A DNA stretch of 32,971 bases from an uncultured Treponema sp. (GTDB taxonomy: Bacteria; Spirochaetota; Spirochaetia; Treponematales; Treponemataceae): assembly GCA_937877535.1 (NCBI GenBank), contig CALFJF010000008.1, positions 1 to 32,971 on the forward strand, in the 5' to 3' direction. A program made the position numbers and the translations under genes. Each line of letters begins with the position of its first letter. Positions within the stretch are counted from its first letter, which is position 1. The notes beneath the pieces are model-generated. The model saw only the letters and a program-made list of their open reading frames with translations, was not told the DNA's origin and did no database searches. Shown piece after piece: positions 14,284 to 23,146 of this stretch.

Positions 14284-15618
14284 ATGAAAATCTATTATTC
14301 CAAGCGAGAAATGTTCCGTAATGTTGTTATTGGCGCGATTATTGGTGCGATTTTTGGCGCGGTGATTTTATATGTGGCAAGAAAATCGGACGAAAGCGCA
14401 AACGAATCGGAAAGGTTGATTTCAAATGAAAATGGATTTGACAAAAGCGATTCTTTGCCAAACGAAGAAATCGCTCAAAGCGAAAAGAACGATACTGAAA
14501 ACGAGTTAAAAAATCAAAACGAAAAAATTGCGGAACTGTCTCGGCAATACGAACTTTTGAGCGCAAGCGTGAATACCGTTGCAAAAGCAAATATTCCGTA
14601 TACGATTGACGAGCAGCAAAATATCGCGGTCTACGAAAAATGCAACGAAGCCGTGGTAAACATAACGACTCAAGAAATGGCGTACAACTGGTTTTTTGAG
14701 CCAATGCTCCAAGACGGTGGCTCTGGAACTGGCTCGATAATCGACAAACGCGGCTACGTTGTAACGAACGTCCACGTAATTTCAAACGCAAGCAAAATCA
14801 ACATTTCTCTTGCGGACGGCTCAAATTACGAAGGAAAAGTCGTGGGCAAAGACACCGAAAGCGACATCGCCGTTCTCAAATTCGACCCAGCGGGAAAAAA
14901 TCTCAAAACGATTGATTTTGGAAGCAGCGACAATCTCAAAGTGGGACAAAAAGTCATTGCGATTGGAAATCCGTTTGCCGTGGAGCGCACGATGACAACG
15001 GGAATAATATCGGGACTTGGCCGCCCGATTCAAGAAAGTCAGCACGTCATAATCAGAAACATGATTCAAACGGACGCGGCAATAAATCCAGGAAACTCAG
15101 GCGGTCCATTGCTCGATTCAAGCGGGCGCATGATTGGAATCAACACGATGATTATTTCAAATTCTGGAAGTTCGGCAGGATTGGGCTTTGCGGTTCCTGT
15201 GAGTACGGCACAGCGCGTCGTAAACGATTTGATTCAATTTGGCAAAGTGAACCGCGGAAAAATCGCCATCACGCCCGTTCAAATGTCAGCGGACATCGCG
15301 CGTTTTATCAATTCGTCGCAAGGGCAATCGCTCGGACTTTCTCGCGTTACAACGTCGAGCGGGATTTTGGTGAGTACAGTTGAATCTGGTTCAAACACGG
15401 AAAAATCAGGACTTCGCGGCGGCGACAAGCAAGTTCGGCAACGGCGCGGAAGCGCGTTCAATTTGGGTGGCGACATAATCGTGCAAATCGATTCGATTCC
15501 CGTGGACACTTACGCGGATTTTATGAGTGCGCTTGAGTCAAAGCATCCGGGAGACACGATAAGCGTTCGCGTTCAAAGAAACGGCGGCACGGAAACGCTC
15601 CGCGTAAAACTCGATTAA
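14284..15618 (+). CDS. htrA: HtrA/DegP-type serine protease, membrane anchored
   Basis: 444 aa. A short cytoplasmic start and one membrane helix (~12-32) are followed by a charged coiled-coil-like region (~60-100) and the trypsin-like protease domain. The catalytic triad is visible: His164 (VTNVHVIS), Asp194 (TESDIAVLKF) and Ser272 (NPGNSGGPLL). One PDZ domain covers ~325-440 (GILVSTVESGSNTEKSGLRG, then GGDIIVQIDSIPVDTYADF). A low-complexity run, GGDKQVRQRRGSAFNLGG, interrupts the PDZ carboxylate-binding stretch and is unusual for the family. It probably degrades or refolds damaged periplasmic proteins, and its anchor keeps it at the inner membrane. TATAAT at ~14233 may be its promoter. The lipase gene starts 3 bp after its stop. 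Confidence 0.93.
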   Translation: MKIYYSKREMFRNVVIGAIIGAIFGAVILYVARKSDESANESERLISNENGFDKSDSLPNEEIAQSEKNDTENELKNQNEKIAELSRQYELLSASVNTVAKANIPYTIDEQQNIAVYEKCNEAVVNITTQEMAYNWFFEPMLQDGGSGTGSIIDKRGYVVTNVHVISNASKINISLADGSNYEGKVVGKDTESDIAVLKFDPAGKNLKTIDFGSSDNLKVGQKVIAIGNPFAVERTMTTGIISGLGRPIQESQHVIIRNMIQTDAAINPGNSGGPLLDSSGRMIGINTMIISNSGSSAGLGFAVPVSTAQRVVNDLIQFGKVNRGKIAITPVQMSADIARFINSSQGQSLGLSRVTTSSGILVSTVESGSNTEKSGLRGGDKQVRQRRGSAFNLGGDIIVQIDSIPVDTYADFMSALESKHPGDTISVRVQRNGGTETLRVKLD

Positions 15619-15621
15619 AAA

Positions 15622-17568
15622 ATGAAAAAACTGCAAATTCTCCTTTTTCTCTTTATTCTCTTTATTTTGCTCAATTTTCCGCTTTTTTCGGGAAAAAAAT
15701 CGTTTCCCATTATGGGATTGACAACTCCGCTGCCCTACCCCGTTTTTGTGGAAGCGGAGTTCAGCGAGGATTTGTTTTTGAAAAATGCGTTTGAGTACAA
15801 CCACGCGCTCGCTCGAATCGCTTGCATTCTTTCTGATGTGTCTTACGTTGACGCAAACGCGAATGAAAACGCGCTTTGTGCTTGCTATCGCACGCTCGGC
15901 ATACACGAAAACGACATTTTTCTTGACTATTCGCCCGTTTACCAAAAAGACGACAACGACAACGCGGCTTACAGTTTTGCGCTTTTGAGGACAAAAAACG
16001 AACCAGTTGTTATCGTGGTGATTCGCGGAACGCCTTTAAGCGCGAACGAGTGGATTTCAAATTTGAACATCGCGGATTCTTCAAAGCAAGAGGAGATTTT
16101 TCACGAAGGATTCAAAAAATCAACGGAGCGAATTTTGCCGCATTTTAGGCACTTTTTGAAAGACAAACAAATCGAGCCAAAAAATGCGCGATTTTTGATT
16201 ACGGGACATTCTCGCGGAGCGGCAATCGCGAATCTTTTTGCGGCGGAACTTTCCGTTCTTGAGTCTTCGAGCGGCGAAAATATGTTTGACACGCAAAAAA
16301 TTTTTGCATTCACGTTCGCCACGCCAAACGTTACAACATCTCAAAACGCAAACGATGAAAAATTCGGCTACATTTGGAACATCGAAAGCGAAGAAGACAT
16401 CGTTCAAAGCATTCCGCCCGAACGCGGCGAATGGAGATTCAAAAAATTCGGAAACATAAAAATGCTTCCAAGCCGCTGGAAAGACAGCGCGGAAGCGTTT
16501 TTTCAAAAAAAAGAGAAAATGGACGAGATTTTTGAGTCGATTATGCTCCGAAAATACGAACCATTTGGAATCGGCGCGTTCGTTCCAATTCAAGTTTCTC
16601 GTCTTCTCACAAAATTAAACGGCACGGTTTCTTCATATTACGGTTTTTTTGGAATTCGGAACGCGGATTGGATTTTTTGGAAAATTTTTCCAGAAAATCC
16701 AAAGGAAAAGAAAAAAGAAAACGCAGAAACTGCAAAAAGCAACATCACAAAAAATCGATTTTCCGATATGCACACGTGCGAAACGTACCTTTCTTGGATG
16801 CTTTCGTTGGACGAAAACGACCTTTTTGGAAACGCGGGAAGCATTGAAGTGAGAATCAAAGGCAGCGCGGATTTTGCCGTTCTTTCTGAAAGTGGCACTA
16901 TTTTGGCAACGGCAAAAAACGGACACGCAGAATACAACTCGGTTTTTTCGCCCGTGGGAGTACTTTCGTATTTTGACCGCTCATTTTTGGGACTTCCAGA
17001 AATCGAGCCATTTTCGATAATCGTGCAAAAAGAAAGCATTTTTCCAACTCCCGTGCGCATAAGCGTTTCAAAATACGACGAAAAAGGCATTTTAATTGGA
17101 AAAACGGACGAAAAAAAATTGTGGCTTCACGCGGGGGGAGCGAGCGTTTTTCCATCTGGCGAAAAAATCGAAGCGGAAAAATCGCTCCGACGTGGCTGGA
17201 AATTGTACGCTTCTCCAGAAATTTCGTTTGCGCCCACAAAAGAATTGCTTTTTGGACTAAACGCAGGAACGCGCCACGTTCACGCGCTCGTTTTGTTTTC
17301 GCCGCCAATCGTCAAAGACAAAACGTCGATTCGCGCGGGACTTGCCACAGAAGCAAACGTTTGGGCGCGTTTTTTTGCCGATTTTGCATTTCTTTGCAAT
17401 TTTTCATGGGAAAACGGCGAGCGCGATATGTTTCCTTCCGCGCGAGTTTCGATTTCGTTTCGTCCCGTCAGAAGATTTGAATTTTTTGGTGGCGCAACGT
17501 TCGATTTTGCGGATTTTCCAGACGATTTTTCGAGCAAAAAAGCATTTTCGTTCGGAGTGAGATTTTGA
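15622..17568 (+). CDS. Class-3 lipase-like hydrolase with barrel-like C-terminus
   Basis: 648 aa. A signal peptide or anchor (3-23) is followed by an alpha/beta-hydrolase of the lipase-3 type. The nucleophile elbow GHSRG (195-199) gives Ser197. Asp259 in NIESEEDIVQSIPP and His384 in MHTCETYLSWML are the likely remaining triad members. PVVIVVIRGTPLSANEWISN (~128-147) matches the oxyanion strand. After a beta-rich region (~400-520), the last ~115 residues alternate hydrophobic and polar residues (WKLYASPEISFAP, LLFGLNAGTRH, RFEFFGGATFDFA) and end in FSFGVRF, like outer-membrane barrel strands closing with an aromatic residue. It sits between htrA and earP in one transcript; the next gene's TTG overlaps its stop. 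The lipid substrate is unknown. Confidence 0.8.
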   Translation: MKKLQILLFLFILFILLNFPLFSGKKSFPIMGLTTPLPYPVFVEAEFSEDLFLKNAFEYNHALARIACILSDVSYVDANANENALCACYRTLGIHENDIFLDYSPVYQKDDNDNAAYSFALLRTKNEPVVIVVIRGTPLSANEWISNLNIADSSKQEEIFHEGFKKSTERILPHFRHFLKDKQIEPKNARFLITGHSRGAAIANLFAAELSVLESSSGENMFDTQKIFAFTFATPNVTTSQNANDEKFGYIWNIESEEDIVQSIPPERGEWRFKKFGNIKMLPSRWKDSAEAFFQKKEKMDEIFESIMLRKYEPFGIGAFVPIQVSRLLTKLNGTVSSYYGFFGIRNADWIFWKIFPENPKEKKKENAETAKSNITKNRFSDMHTCETYLSWMLSLDENDLFGNAGSIEVRIKGSADFAVLSESGTILATAKNGHAEYNSVFSPVGVLSYFDRSFLGLPEIEPFSIIVQKESIFPTPVRISVSKYDEKGILIGKTDEKKLWLHAGGASVFPSGEKIEAEKSLRRGWKLYASPEISFAPTKELLFGLNAGTRHVHALVLFSPPIVKDKTSIRAGLATEANVWARFFADFAFLCNFSWENGERDMFPSARVSISFRPVRRFEFFGGATFDFADFPDDFSSKKAFSFGVRF

Positions 17569-18686
17569 GTTACCTAAAAAAGACGGACATTTTGATTCTC
17601 TGCAAAGTCGTTGATAATTTTGGCGACATCGGTTTTGTTTACCGCCTTTCTCGCTCGCTTTCGCGCCTTCGTCCCGCGCTCAATCTTTTTTTGTGCGTGA
17701 GCGACCTTTCGTCTTTCAAACGCCTTGCACCCAAAATCGACGAAAACGCCGAAATGCAACAATTCAAAAACTGGACAATCGTAAAATGGAACGCAAACGA
17801 AAAAACGGCTCTTGCATTCAAAAAAAATATGCCAGAAATCATTTTGGAATGTTTCCAATGCTCCCGCCCCGACTGGCTTGAACAAATCCTCTTTTCAAAA
17901 ACGTTCCAAAAAACCGTGCAAATAATCAACATCGATTATTTGACCGCCGAAGACTGGGCTGAGGAATTTCATCTTCTCAAAAGTGGCACGAGAAGCGTCA
18001 ATGTAAAAAAAATCAATTTTTTTCCAGGGTTTACAAAAAAAACAGGCGGGCTTCTTTTGCCAGAGCCTGCGCGATTCAAAAAAGAATCCATGGAAAATTA
18101 TTTTAAGGTGTTGATTTTTTCATACGAGCGCGATTTTTTTCCAATCGTTCAGGCGATTTCTGATTTTTCAAAAAATCAAAAAACGATGATTTTTTTGGCA
18201 AGCGGACAAAGCGAAAAACCGTTTTTGGAAGCGTGGGAAAAGGCTGGAAAACCGTTTTGCGTAAAAAAACTTCCGTTTTTACCGCAAGAAGAATGGGACT
18301 CGCTTCTTTTTGAAATGGATTTTTTGTTTGTGCGAGGCGAAGATTCGCTTGCCCGCGCGTGCTTTTTGGGAAAACCGTTTATTTGGCACGCATACAAACA
18401 AGACGACGACTGGCAACTTGTAAAAGTTGACGCGCTTTTGAAAAAACTCGAAGCGCATTTTCCAAAAGACGAAACATCGCAATTCGATTCGCTTTCAAAA
18501 ATTTGGCGATGGTACAACGGCGCACAAAACCTTTTTGAAAAAACAAATCCAAAAGATTTGATAAAACAAATGCTCGACGAAAGCGCGAACGGCACACTGC
18601 GTAAGCCGTTTTTTGATTTTTCCGAAACGCTAAAAGCAAACGGCGATTTAGCAGAAAAAGTGCTTTTGTACATCGACTCGCTTTGA
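17565..18686 (+). CDS. earP: EF-P arginine rhamnosyltransferase
   Basis: 373 aa. EarP moves rhamnose from dTDP-rhamnose to a specific arginine of elongation factor P, which lets ribosomes pass polyproline stretches. Family motifs are clear: LCKVVDNFGDIGFVYRLSR (Asp17 and Asp21 correspond to essential residues), INIDYLTAEDWAEEFHLL (~121-138), NFFPGFTKKTGGLLLPEP (~151-168), and FLFVRGEDSLARACFLGKPF (~253-272, Glu259 and Arg257 in the donor-site signature). IWHAYKQDDD completes the nucleotide-sugar site. The start is TTG at 17565, overlapping the lipase stop and preceded by GGAGTGAG, a good ribosome-binding site. Known partners, EF-P with an arginine acceptor and rmlABCD, lie outside the window. 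Confidence 0.93.
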   Translation: MSYLKKTDILILCKVVDNFGDIGFVYRLSRSLSRLRPALNLFLCVSDLSSFKRLAPKIDENAEMQQFKNWTIVKWNANEKTALAFKKNMPEIILECFQCSRPDWLEQILFSKTFQKTVQIINIDYLTAEDWAEEFHLLKSGTRSVNVKKINFFPGFTKKTGGLLLPEPARFKKESMENYFKVLIFSYERDFFPIVQAISDFSKNQKTMIFLASGQSEKPFLEAWEKAGKPFCVKKLPFLPQEEWDSLLFEMDFLFVRGEDSLARACFLGKPFIWHAYKQDDDWQLVKVDALLKKLEAHFPKDETSQFDSLSKIWRWYNGAQNLFEKTNPKDLIKQMLDESANGTLRKPFFDFSETLKANGDLAEKVLLYIDSL

Positions 18687-18697
18687 TTTTTTGGAAC

Positions 18698-18835
18698 TAT
18701 TACAAAATGTATGTTGGAAGTGGTATCCCAGTAGACCTAAGGTCGTATCGAAACCTCAAAAAGTAATAAGACGGTGTTTTGACGGTGGTTTCGACAGACT
18801 CAACCACCGTAGTGCAAACATACTTTCTGTAACAT
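18698..18835. repeat. GTGTTAC hairpin element, most complete copy
   Basis: The left terminal repeat TATTACAAAATGTATG and right terminal repeat CATACTTTCTGTAACA are inverted. Inside are a diverged first hairpin (TGGTATCCCAGTAGACC...GGTCGTATCGAAACC) and a second, GGTGGTTTCGACAGACTCAA then CCACC. Total length is ~138 bp. It lies between the end of earP and the pectate lyase terminator. Confidence 0.78.
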
Positions 18836-18853
18836 ATCCTGATTTTTTTTTTG

Positions 18854-18892
18854 CAAAAAAATCCCCCACGAAAATTGCTTCGCGGGGGAACG
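18854..18892 (-). terminator. Terminator of the pectate lyase gene
   Basis: On the minus strand, TTCCCCCGCGAAG and the complementary TTCGTGGGGGA form an ~11-bp stem with one mismatch, followed by TTTTTTT. It lies just after the gene's stop codon. Confidence 0.8.
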
Positions 18893-18896
18893 AGGT

Positions 18897-21287
18897 TTAC
18901 TCTGTATAAGTCACCGTTATTGTCGGCTTCAACCGAGTGTATGCTCCGGATGCAACTTCCGAACCAGTAGTAATATAGTAATTTCCCGCTTCAAGTTCAA
19001 CGCTGAAATTGCCTGTTGACTTACCTAAATCTTTTATTACCGTTCCATCGGATTTCACAATCATACAGCCTTTGTTTCCTACGGTTGAATCAGTCAATGT
19101 ACATTTCTTATCAACATAGAATGCAAGATATGCGCCATAATAGACATCAATCTGTTTATCGGCAATAGAACTATTCGTTGAATTTCCAATCAAAGAAAAC
19201 CCGATAGAAGCGAAACCTTTTTCATATTCTCCCGAAGTCAATGGTGTCGTCGGATATGAGATGGAGGCAGGAGTGATGGTTGTCGTACTACCAGAACTAC
19301 CACCGTTTCCACTTCCACCATCCGTATCGCCCGAATCATCTCCGCTGTTTCCAGAACTACTGCCTGTCGTATCGCTACTTGAACCGCCAGTGTAGGCAGC
19401 ATTTTCGCTTATTCCGTAGACGGATTTCAACTTTGATATGTAGTTCGTGACAAGTGCCTTCAATTCATCGATAACGATATAATTTGTGTCCTCAACGGAA
19501 TTATTGAATGTGTAATGCAAATCTCCGCCGTTCATACGACCTGCATATTTTTCGACATTTGCTTTTGCATCTTCTGGAGAATCGGCTGTGTACGAGTAGA
19601 ATGAGCTTGCGGTGTCGAAATTCGAGTAGTAATTGCTTCCCTGATAAGAAACAATTGTGTTTGGCACGGTTGCGGCGCGAGAATCAACAACATAAGCATC
19701 ATAGTCTACCGTTGTTGTAATTCCTTGTGCAGATGCTGTAACTTCACTTCCTTTTGCCACATACGAAGTTGCTCCGTATGGAATGAATGTGTATGTTCCT
19801 GTCATGTAGTTGTTGTAAGCCTTGATAACGCCACCATCTTCCTTTGAGAATGTACCGAGATTCGCAGGGTCGCGTTTTGTTCCTCCAGCGTACACATCAG
19901 TTCCTTGCATTGATGTCATCATGGGGTTCTTGCAGTTTCGGAAATAGTTGCTTTCCACAAACAACGAACTTCCAAGCGTTGAGCCTGCGCCGTATTTTGC
20001 GTTGCCGTCATAGTAGTTATTGTAGATATGCGCATTGTAGTAACGAACTCGCGGATGCCGAGAATCTGAATGGTCGTACCAGTTGTGGTGATATGTTATA
20101 TAGTAAGGATTAGAATCCGTACTCTTTACACCTTCGCTCAAACCAAGCAGATTACATTTTCCGTTGTCCCAGAAGTGGTTGTAAGAGAAAGTGACATAAT
20201 TTGATTTTTTGCAGTCCAACGCACCGTCGCCCTTCACTTGGTCCGCATCGCTTCCTGCGTTTCCATAGAACATATCGCAGTTATGAATCCAAATATAATT
20301 ATTGTCCTGTTGCAAGCCAATGTTGTCACCTTCGTCAGAATGGCAATTGATAAACGCAAGATTGCGCGCTTCGCCATAATCCGCATTTTTAAAGCGCAAG
20401 CCCCAGCCGTTCGCCACGGCATCTTCGCCCACGCCTTCCATAGTGATTCCGACAGTGCTATTTTTGTTTTCAATAACAAGGTCGCCTTTCGTATTTTTAT
20501 CGGAGTTGAGTACAGCCCAATCTTTTACTTCACCAACAACACGAATTGCAAGCGGGCGCGTTTCATAGCCTTTTTTGTAGCCTAAAAGAATTTCAATAAT
20601 GCCAACTTTCGTTTCTGTTTTATTTTTGTTACCAGTAACGACATCCATTGTGACCGTTTCTTTTGTTTTGTCCGTTAAGTAAATGACAACGGCATTATCC
20701 TTGAGCGTACCGTCTTTATTATACGCGCCCGGAGTTGTTGTTCCTGTGAATGCGTAGCCTGAGCGGTCGTGGCTCGCAACGGAGATTGACGCTTCTGAAA
20801 ATTCACTGCTTTCCGTGCCGTCGTTTACTGCGTGGATTTTTACATCGTAGTCGCCTGCGGTAAGCCCCAGAATGTCAACGCGGGCATAGTCGCCGTAGTT
20901 TCTGATGAGAGGGGTGTCAACTTTCGTGTAATCCGTTGCCGAAGTTGATTTATAGTAGACATTGTAACTTTCCGCGCTGTCCGTCCATGTAACATAGCCA
21001 CTTTCGAGCCAGCCCTGCGCCTTGAGGATTTGAACACCAGCGTTCGATTTTATTGAACCGCCAGTTGTGCCAACAATGCCCTCTCCAGAGGAAGTCGCCC
21101 CTCCGCTACCACTTCCATTTTCTGAACCTCCGCCACCGCCGTTTTGAGATTCTTGCTCAGAACTCTCGTCGCTGGAACTTCCGCCGTCGGCACTACAACT
21201 AGTCAGTTGTACCCCCCCCAGTATGGTTGTTATACCGAAGATTGCTGCGGCAAGCATTCCGCTCGCCTTAAAATACGTTTTTTTCAT
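18897..21287 (-). CDS. Pectate lyase lipoprotein, PL1 family
   Basis: 796 aa from the ATG at 21287, which has AGGAG 6 nt upstream. A lipoprotein signal (GITTILGGVQLTSCS, Cys31) and a Gly/Ser/Glu-rich linker (~33-75) come first. An FnIII-like beta domain follows (~85-175, SGYVTWTDSAESYNVYY, LTAGDYDVKIHAVNDG). The PL1 parallel beta-helix covers ~190-560. Its signatures are NNYIWIHNCDMF, the Ca-binding run DADQVKGDGALDCKKSNYVT, and the catalytic-Arg stretch DSRHPRVRYYNAHIYNNYYD. A second Ser/Gly/Asp linker (~640-670) leads to a ~125-residue C-terminal beta domain that was not recognised, possibly carbohydrate-binding. PL1 enzymes cleave polygalacturonate by Ca-dependent beta-elimination. Lipid anchoring would keep it on the cell surface or in the periplasm. 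It is divergent from the barrel-like gene at 21446 and shares promoter sequence with the sugar-binding lipoprotein at 22166. Confidence 0.92.
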   Translation of the reverse strand: MKKTYFKASGMLAAAIFGITTILGGVQLTSCSADGGSSSDESSEQESQNGGGGGSENGSGSGGATSSGEGIVGTTGGSIKSNAGVQILKAQGWLESGYVTWTDSAESYNVYYKSTSATDYTKVDTPLIRNYGDYARVDILGLTAGDYDVKIHAVNDGTESSEFSEASISVASHDRSGYAFTGTTTPGAYNKDGTLKDNAVVIYLTDKTKETVTMDVVTGNKNKTETKVGIIEILLGYKKGYETRPLAIRVVGEVKDWAVLNSDKNTKGDLVIENKNSTVGITMEGVGEDAVANGWGLRFKNADYGEARNLAFINCHSDEGDNIGLQQDNNYIWIHNCDMFYGNAGSDADQVKGDGALDCKKSNYVTFSYNHFWDNGKCNLLGLSEGVKSTDSNPYYITYHHNWYDHSDSRHPRVRYYNAHIYNNYYDGNAKYGAGSTLGSSLFVESNYFRNCKNPMMTSMQGTDVYAGGTKRDPANLGTFSKEDGGVIKAYNNYMTGTYTFIPYGATSYVAKGSEVTASAQGITTTVDYDAYVVDSRAATVPNTIVSYQGSNYYSNFDTASSFYSYTADSPEDAKANVEKYAGRMNGGDLHYTFNNSVEDTNYIVIDELKALVTNYISKLKSVYGISENAAYTGGSSSDTTGSSSGNSGDDSGDTDGGSGNGGSSGSTTTITPASISYPTTPLTSGEYEKGFASIGFSLIGNSTNSSIADKQIDVYYGAYLAFYVDKKCTLTDSTVGNKGCMIVKSDGTVIKDLGKSTGNFSVELEAGNYYITTGSEVASGAYTRLKPTITVTYTE

Positions 21288-21318
21288 GATTTTCTCCTTT
21301 TGTCCTCGGATTGTCCTC

Positions 21319-21377
21319 AAAACAAATATCGCATATATCTAATGAAAAATTCAAACGAGATTTTGGATTTTTACGAC
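21319..21377 (-). promoter_or_regulatory. Promoter-region motif shared with the sugar-binding lipoprotein gene
   Basis: On the minus strand, TTTGAATTTTTC is followed ~6 nt later by ATATATG. The same layout lies at 23147-23206. The two ~58-bp blocks align over most of their length, including the flanking GTCG and AAAATC runs. TTGAAT could act as a -35 box. Confidence 0.55.
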
Positions 21378-21416
21378 TATTTTCAAAAATCTAAAAATAT
21401 ATTTTTTTTCTCTGGT

Positions 21417-21422
21417 ATAATA
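21417..21422 (+). promoter_or_regulatory. Extended -10 of the barrel-like protein gene
   Basis: TGGTATAAT lies about 25 bases ahead of the ATG at 21446, which also has a GGGGGA ribosome-binding site. Confidence 0.5.
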
Positions 21423-21445
21423 AAAAAACTAATTTGGGGGATTTT

Positions 21446-22105
21446 ATGATTTTGAAAAAACTGTTTTCTATACTATCGTTTTTTTGCGTTTCGATTTTTG
21501 CGTTTGCCGAAGACGATGAGATTTCCATTGGAAAAACGATAAAAGATATGCGCGCCCACCGATTTGTTGAAGTTCGCGGCGCGATTCCTTTGTTTCCCGT
21601 TCTTACAACACACGGCGCGGTGCAGTCGTTTGTGGTAGGCGTTGGAAACGCATTCGGCGAAGTGTTTTCTGGCGGAAAAAATTACGACGCATGCACTCCC
21701 AAAATCGCCACGGATTTGAACATTACCATTTTCCCGCCAATCGCAAACCATCGACTTGGATTTATGGCAGGAGCCGCAATCGACGAGTGGAATCGCCCCG
21801 TAAAACAAGCGGACGGTTCAAAAACTGACGAGGATTTTTCGATGAATTTTTACTACCTCGGTTTTCACGGCGATTACGGGCATTGGGTTTTGAGCGACAT
21901 CGGCACGCGCCTTTCGATTTACGGAGAAATCGCGCTCGGTTGGCTTTCTTCGGACGACGGCGACGAGCAAGATTATTCGTTTTGTTTTGATATTTGCCCG
22001 TTTGGTCTTCAATTTTGCCCGCAAAAAAACATCGGAATCTATTTTGAATTTCCGCATCTGGGAGCACGACCGTTTTTCCAAATGGGCATTACGCTCGGAT
22101 TGTAA
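21446..22105 (+). CDS. Exported barrel-like protein of unknown function
   Basis: 219 aa from the ATG at 21446; an upstream TTG at 21434 lies within the ribosome-binding region. The signal peptide is MILKKLFSILSFFCVSIFAF, cleaved after AFA. The mature part is rich in aromatic and glycine residues in alternating strands (HRLGFMAGAAIDEW, FYYLGFHGDYGHWVL, RLSIYGEIALGWLSS, NIGIYFEFPHLG). It ends FFQMGITLGL, as expected for a small outer-membrane beta-barrel. Treponemal genomes carry many such proteins without known ligand. It is divergent from the pectate lyase gene and convergent with the sugar-binding lipoprotein gene. A role in transport of pectin fragments is possible by context only. Confidence 0.72.
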   Translation: MILKKLFSILSFFCVSIFAFAEDDEISIGKTIKDMRAHRFVEVRGAIPLFPVLTTHGAVQSFVVGVGNAFGEVFSGGKNYDACTPKIATDLNITIFPPIANHRLGFMAGAAIDEWNRPVKQADGSKTDEDFSMNFYYLGFHGDYGHWVLSDIGTRLSIYGEIALGWLSSDDGDEQDYSFCFDICPFGLQFCPQKNIGIYFEFPHLGARPFFQMGITLGL

Positions 22106-22114
22106 TTATTTTAA

Positions 22115-22134
22115 CAAGGGGCTTAAGCCCCTTG
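22115..22134. terminator. Perfect 20-bp palindrome, bidirectional terminator
   Basis: CAAGGGGCTTAAGCCCCTTG lies between two convergent genes. AT-rich sequence (TTAAAATAATT) follows it on the minus strand. Beyond it on the plus side, CCTTGCTTCCTC occurs twice, 22 bp apart. Confidence 0.65.
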
Positions 22135-22165
22135 CTTCCTCACTCATCGCCTTGCTTCCTCGCTT

Positions 22166-23125
22166 TTATTTTGCTTCAAACTTTGCGTGAGTTTTGACGT
22201 ATTCTTTTAATGCGTCCTGCTCATCAATCGTATAGGTTACGGTTGGAATTACAATCTGGCTTTCGATTTCCTCGCCTTTCACCGCTTTTACCGCATTTGT
22301 CAAAGCATTGTAGCCAAGTTCGTAAGGCTGCTGTGTTGTTACGGCAATCAATTTTATGTCGCTTCCCATCATATCGCGGGCAATGGCAACGCTCATGTCA
22401 GTTCCCGCAAGCAAAATGTCCGAGCGATTCATTTCCTTTAGCACTTCCGACACGGCAAGAAGCGACGTTTGATGCCAGCACCAAATAAACTGAATGTCTG
22501 GCGTTTCTTCAAGCATTTTTTTGATTGACAGTTTTGTTTCTTCCGTATGCTCAAGGCGTGCCTCGCCCACAATTTCAACAATGCCCTTTTCAACGAGCGG
22601 CAAAATCGCGTCTTCAAAACCTTTGCATCGCTCAATTCCAATCGAATAAAAATCGTTCGTTATCAAAACGGTTTTGAGTTTTTTGATTTCATTTTGAGAA
22701 ACGTACTGTACCAAATAATCGCCCGTCGCGCGTCCAAGCATCGTGGAATCCACAACAATCTGCGACGTGGGATGCGGTTTGACGACCGTGTTCCAGGTAA
22801 CAACAGGAATTCCAATCGCCGTTGCGTCAGAAAGTGCCTTTCCCGACTCCTCTTCCGTGAGCGGACAAATCACAATGGCATCGCACTTGCTTTTTAGTTG
22901 CTCATGAATAAGTTCCGACTCCACCGTTCCGTCGTAGTGGCAATCCGCTTCAATTAAATTCACGCCCAAATCCTTTGAAGCGTCGCGGATTCCCGTTAGA
23001 GCCTCTTGAAACCACTCTCCCGCACCGTTAAAAATGATGCTTCCAACAGTGATTTTTTCATTTTTAGAGCATGAAAAAACAAAAATCGAAGCGATTATCG
23101 AAAGCGCAAAAATCGATTTTTTCAT
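22166..23125 (-). CDS. Sugar-binding lipoprotein, ABC-type (RbsB-like)
   Basis: 319 aa from the ATG at 23125, which has a strong AAGGAGG site. The longer open frame to 23374 has no initiation signal and would bury the signal peptide. The lipoprotein signal is MKKSIFALSIIASIFVFSCS (Cys19). The rest is a type I periplasmic-binding-protein fold (Peripla_BP_4): ITVGSIIFNGAGEWFQEAL, HEQLKSKCDAIVICPL, GIPVVTWNTVV, ATGDYLVQYVSQ, VLITNDFYSIGIERCKGFED and LLAGTDMSVAIARDMM. Such proteins deliver ribose, galactose or other sugars to an ABC importer or to a chemoreceptor. No permease or ATPase gene is next to it, so its partner is elsewhere. Its promoter region matches that of the pectate lyase. Confidence 0.88.
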   Translation of the reverse strand: MKKSIFALSIIASIFVFSCSKNEKITVGSIIFNGAGEWFQEALTGIRDASKDLGVNLIEADCHYDGTVESELIHEQLKSKCDAIVICPLTEEESGKALSDATAIGIPVVTWNTVVKPHPTSQIVVDSTMLGRATGDYLVQYVSQNEIKKLKTVLITNDFYSIGIERCKGFEDAILPLVEKGIVEIVGEARLEHTEETKLSIKKMLEETPDIQFIWCWHQTSLLAVSEVLKEMNRSDILLAGTDMSVAIARDMMGSDIKLIAVTTQQPYELGYNALTNAVKAVKGEEIESQIVIPTVTYTIDEQDALKEYVKTHAKFEAK

Positions 23126-23146
23126 ACAATCCTCCTTCCTTTTGAC

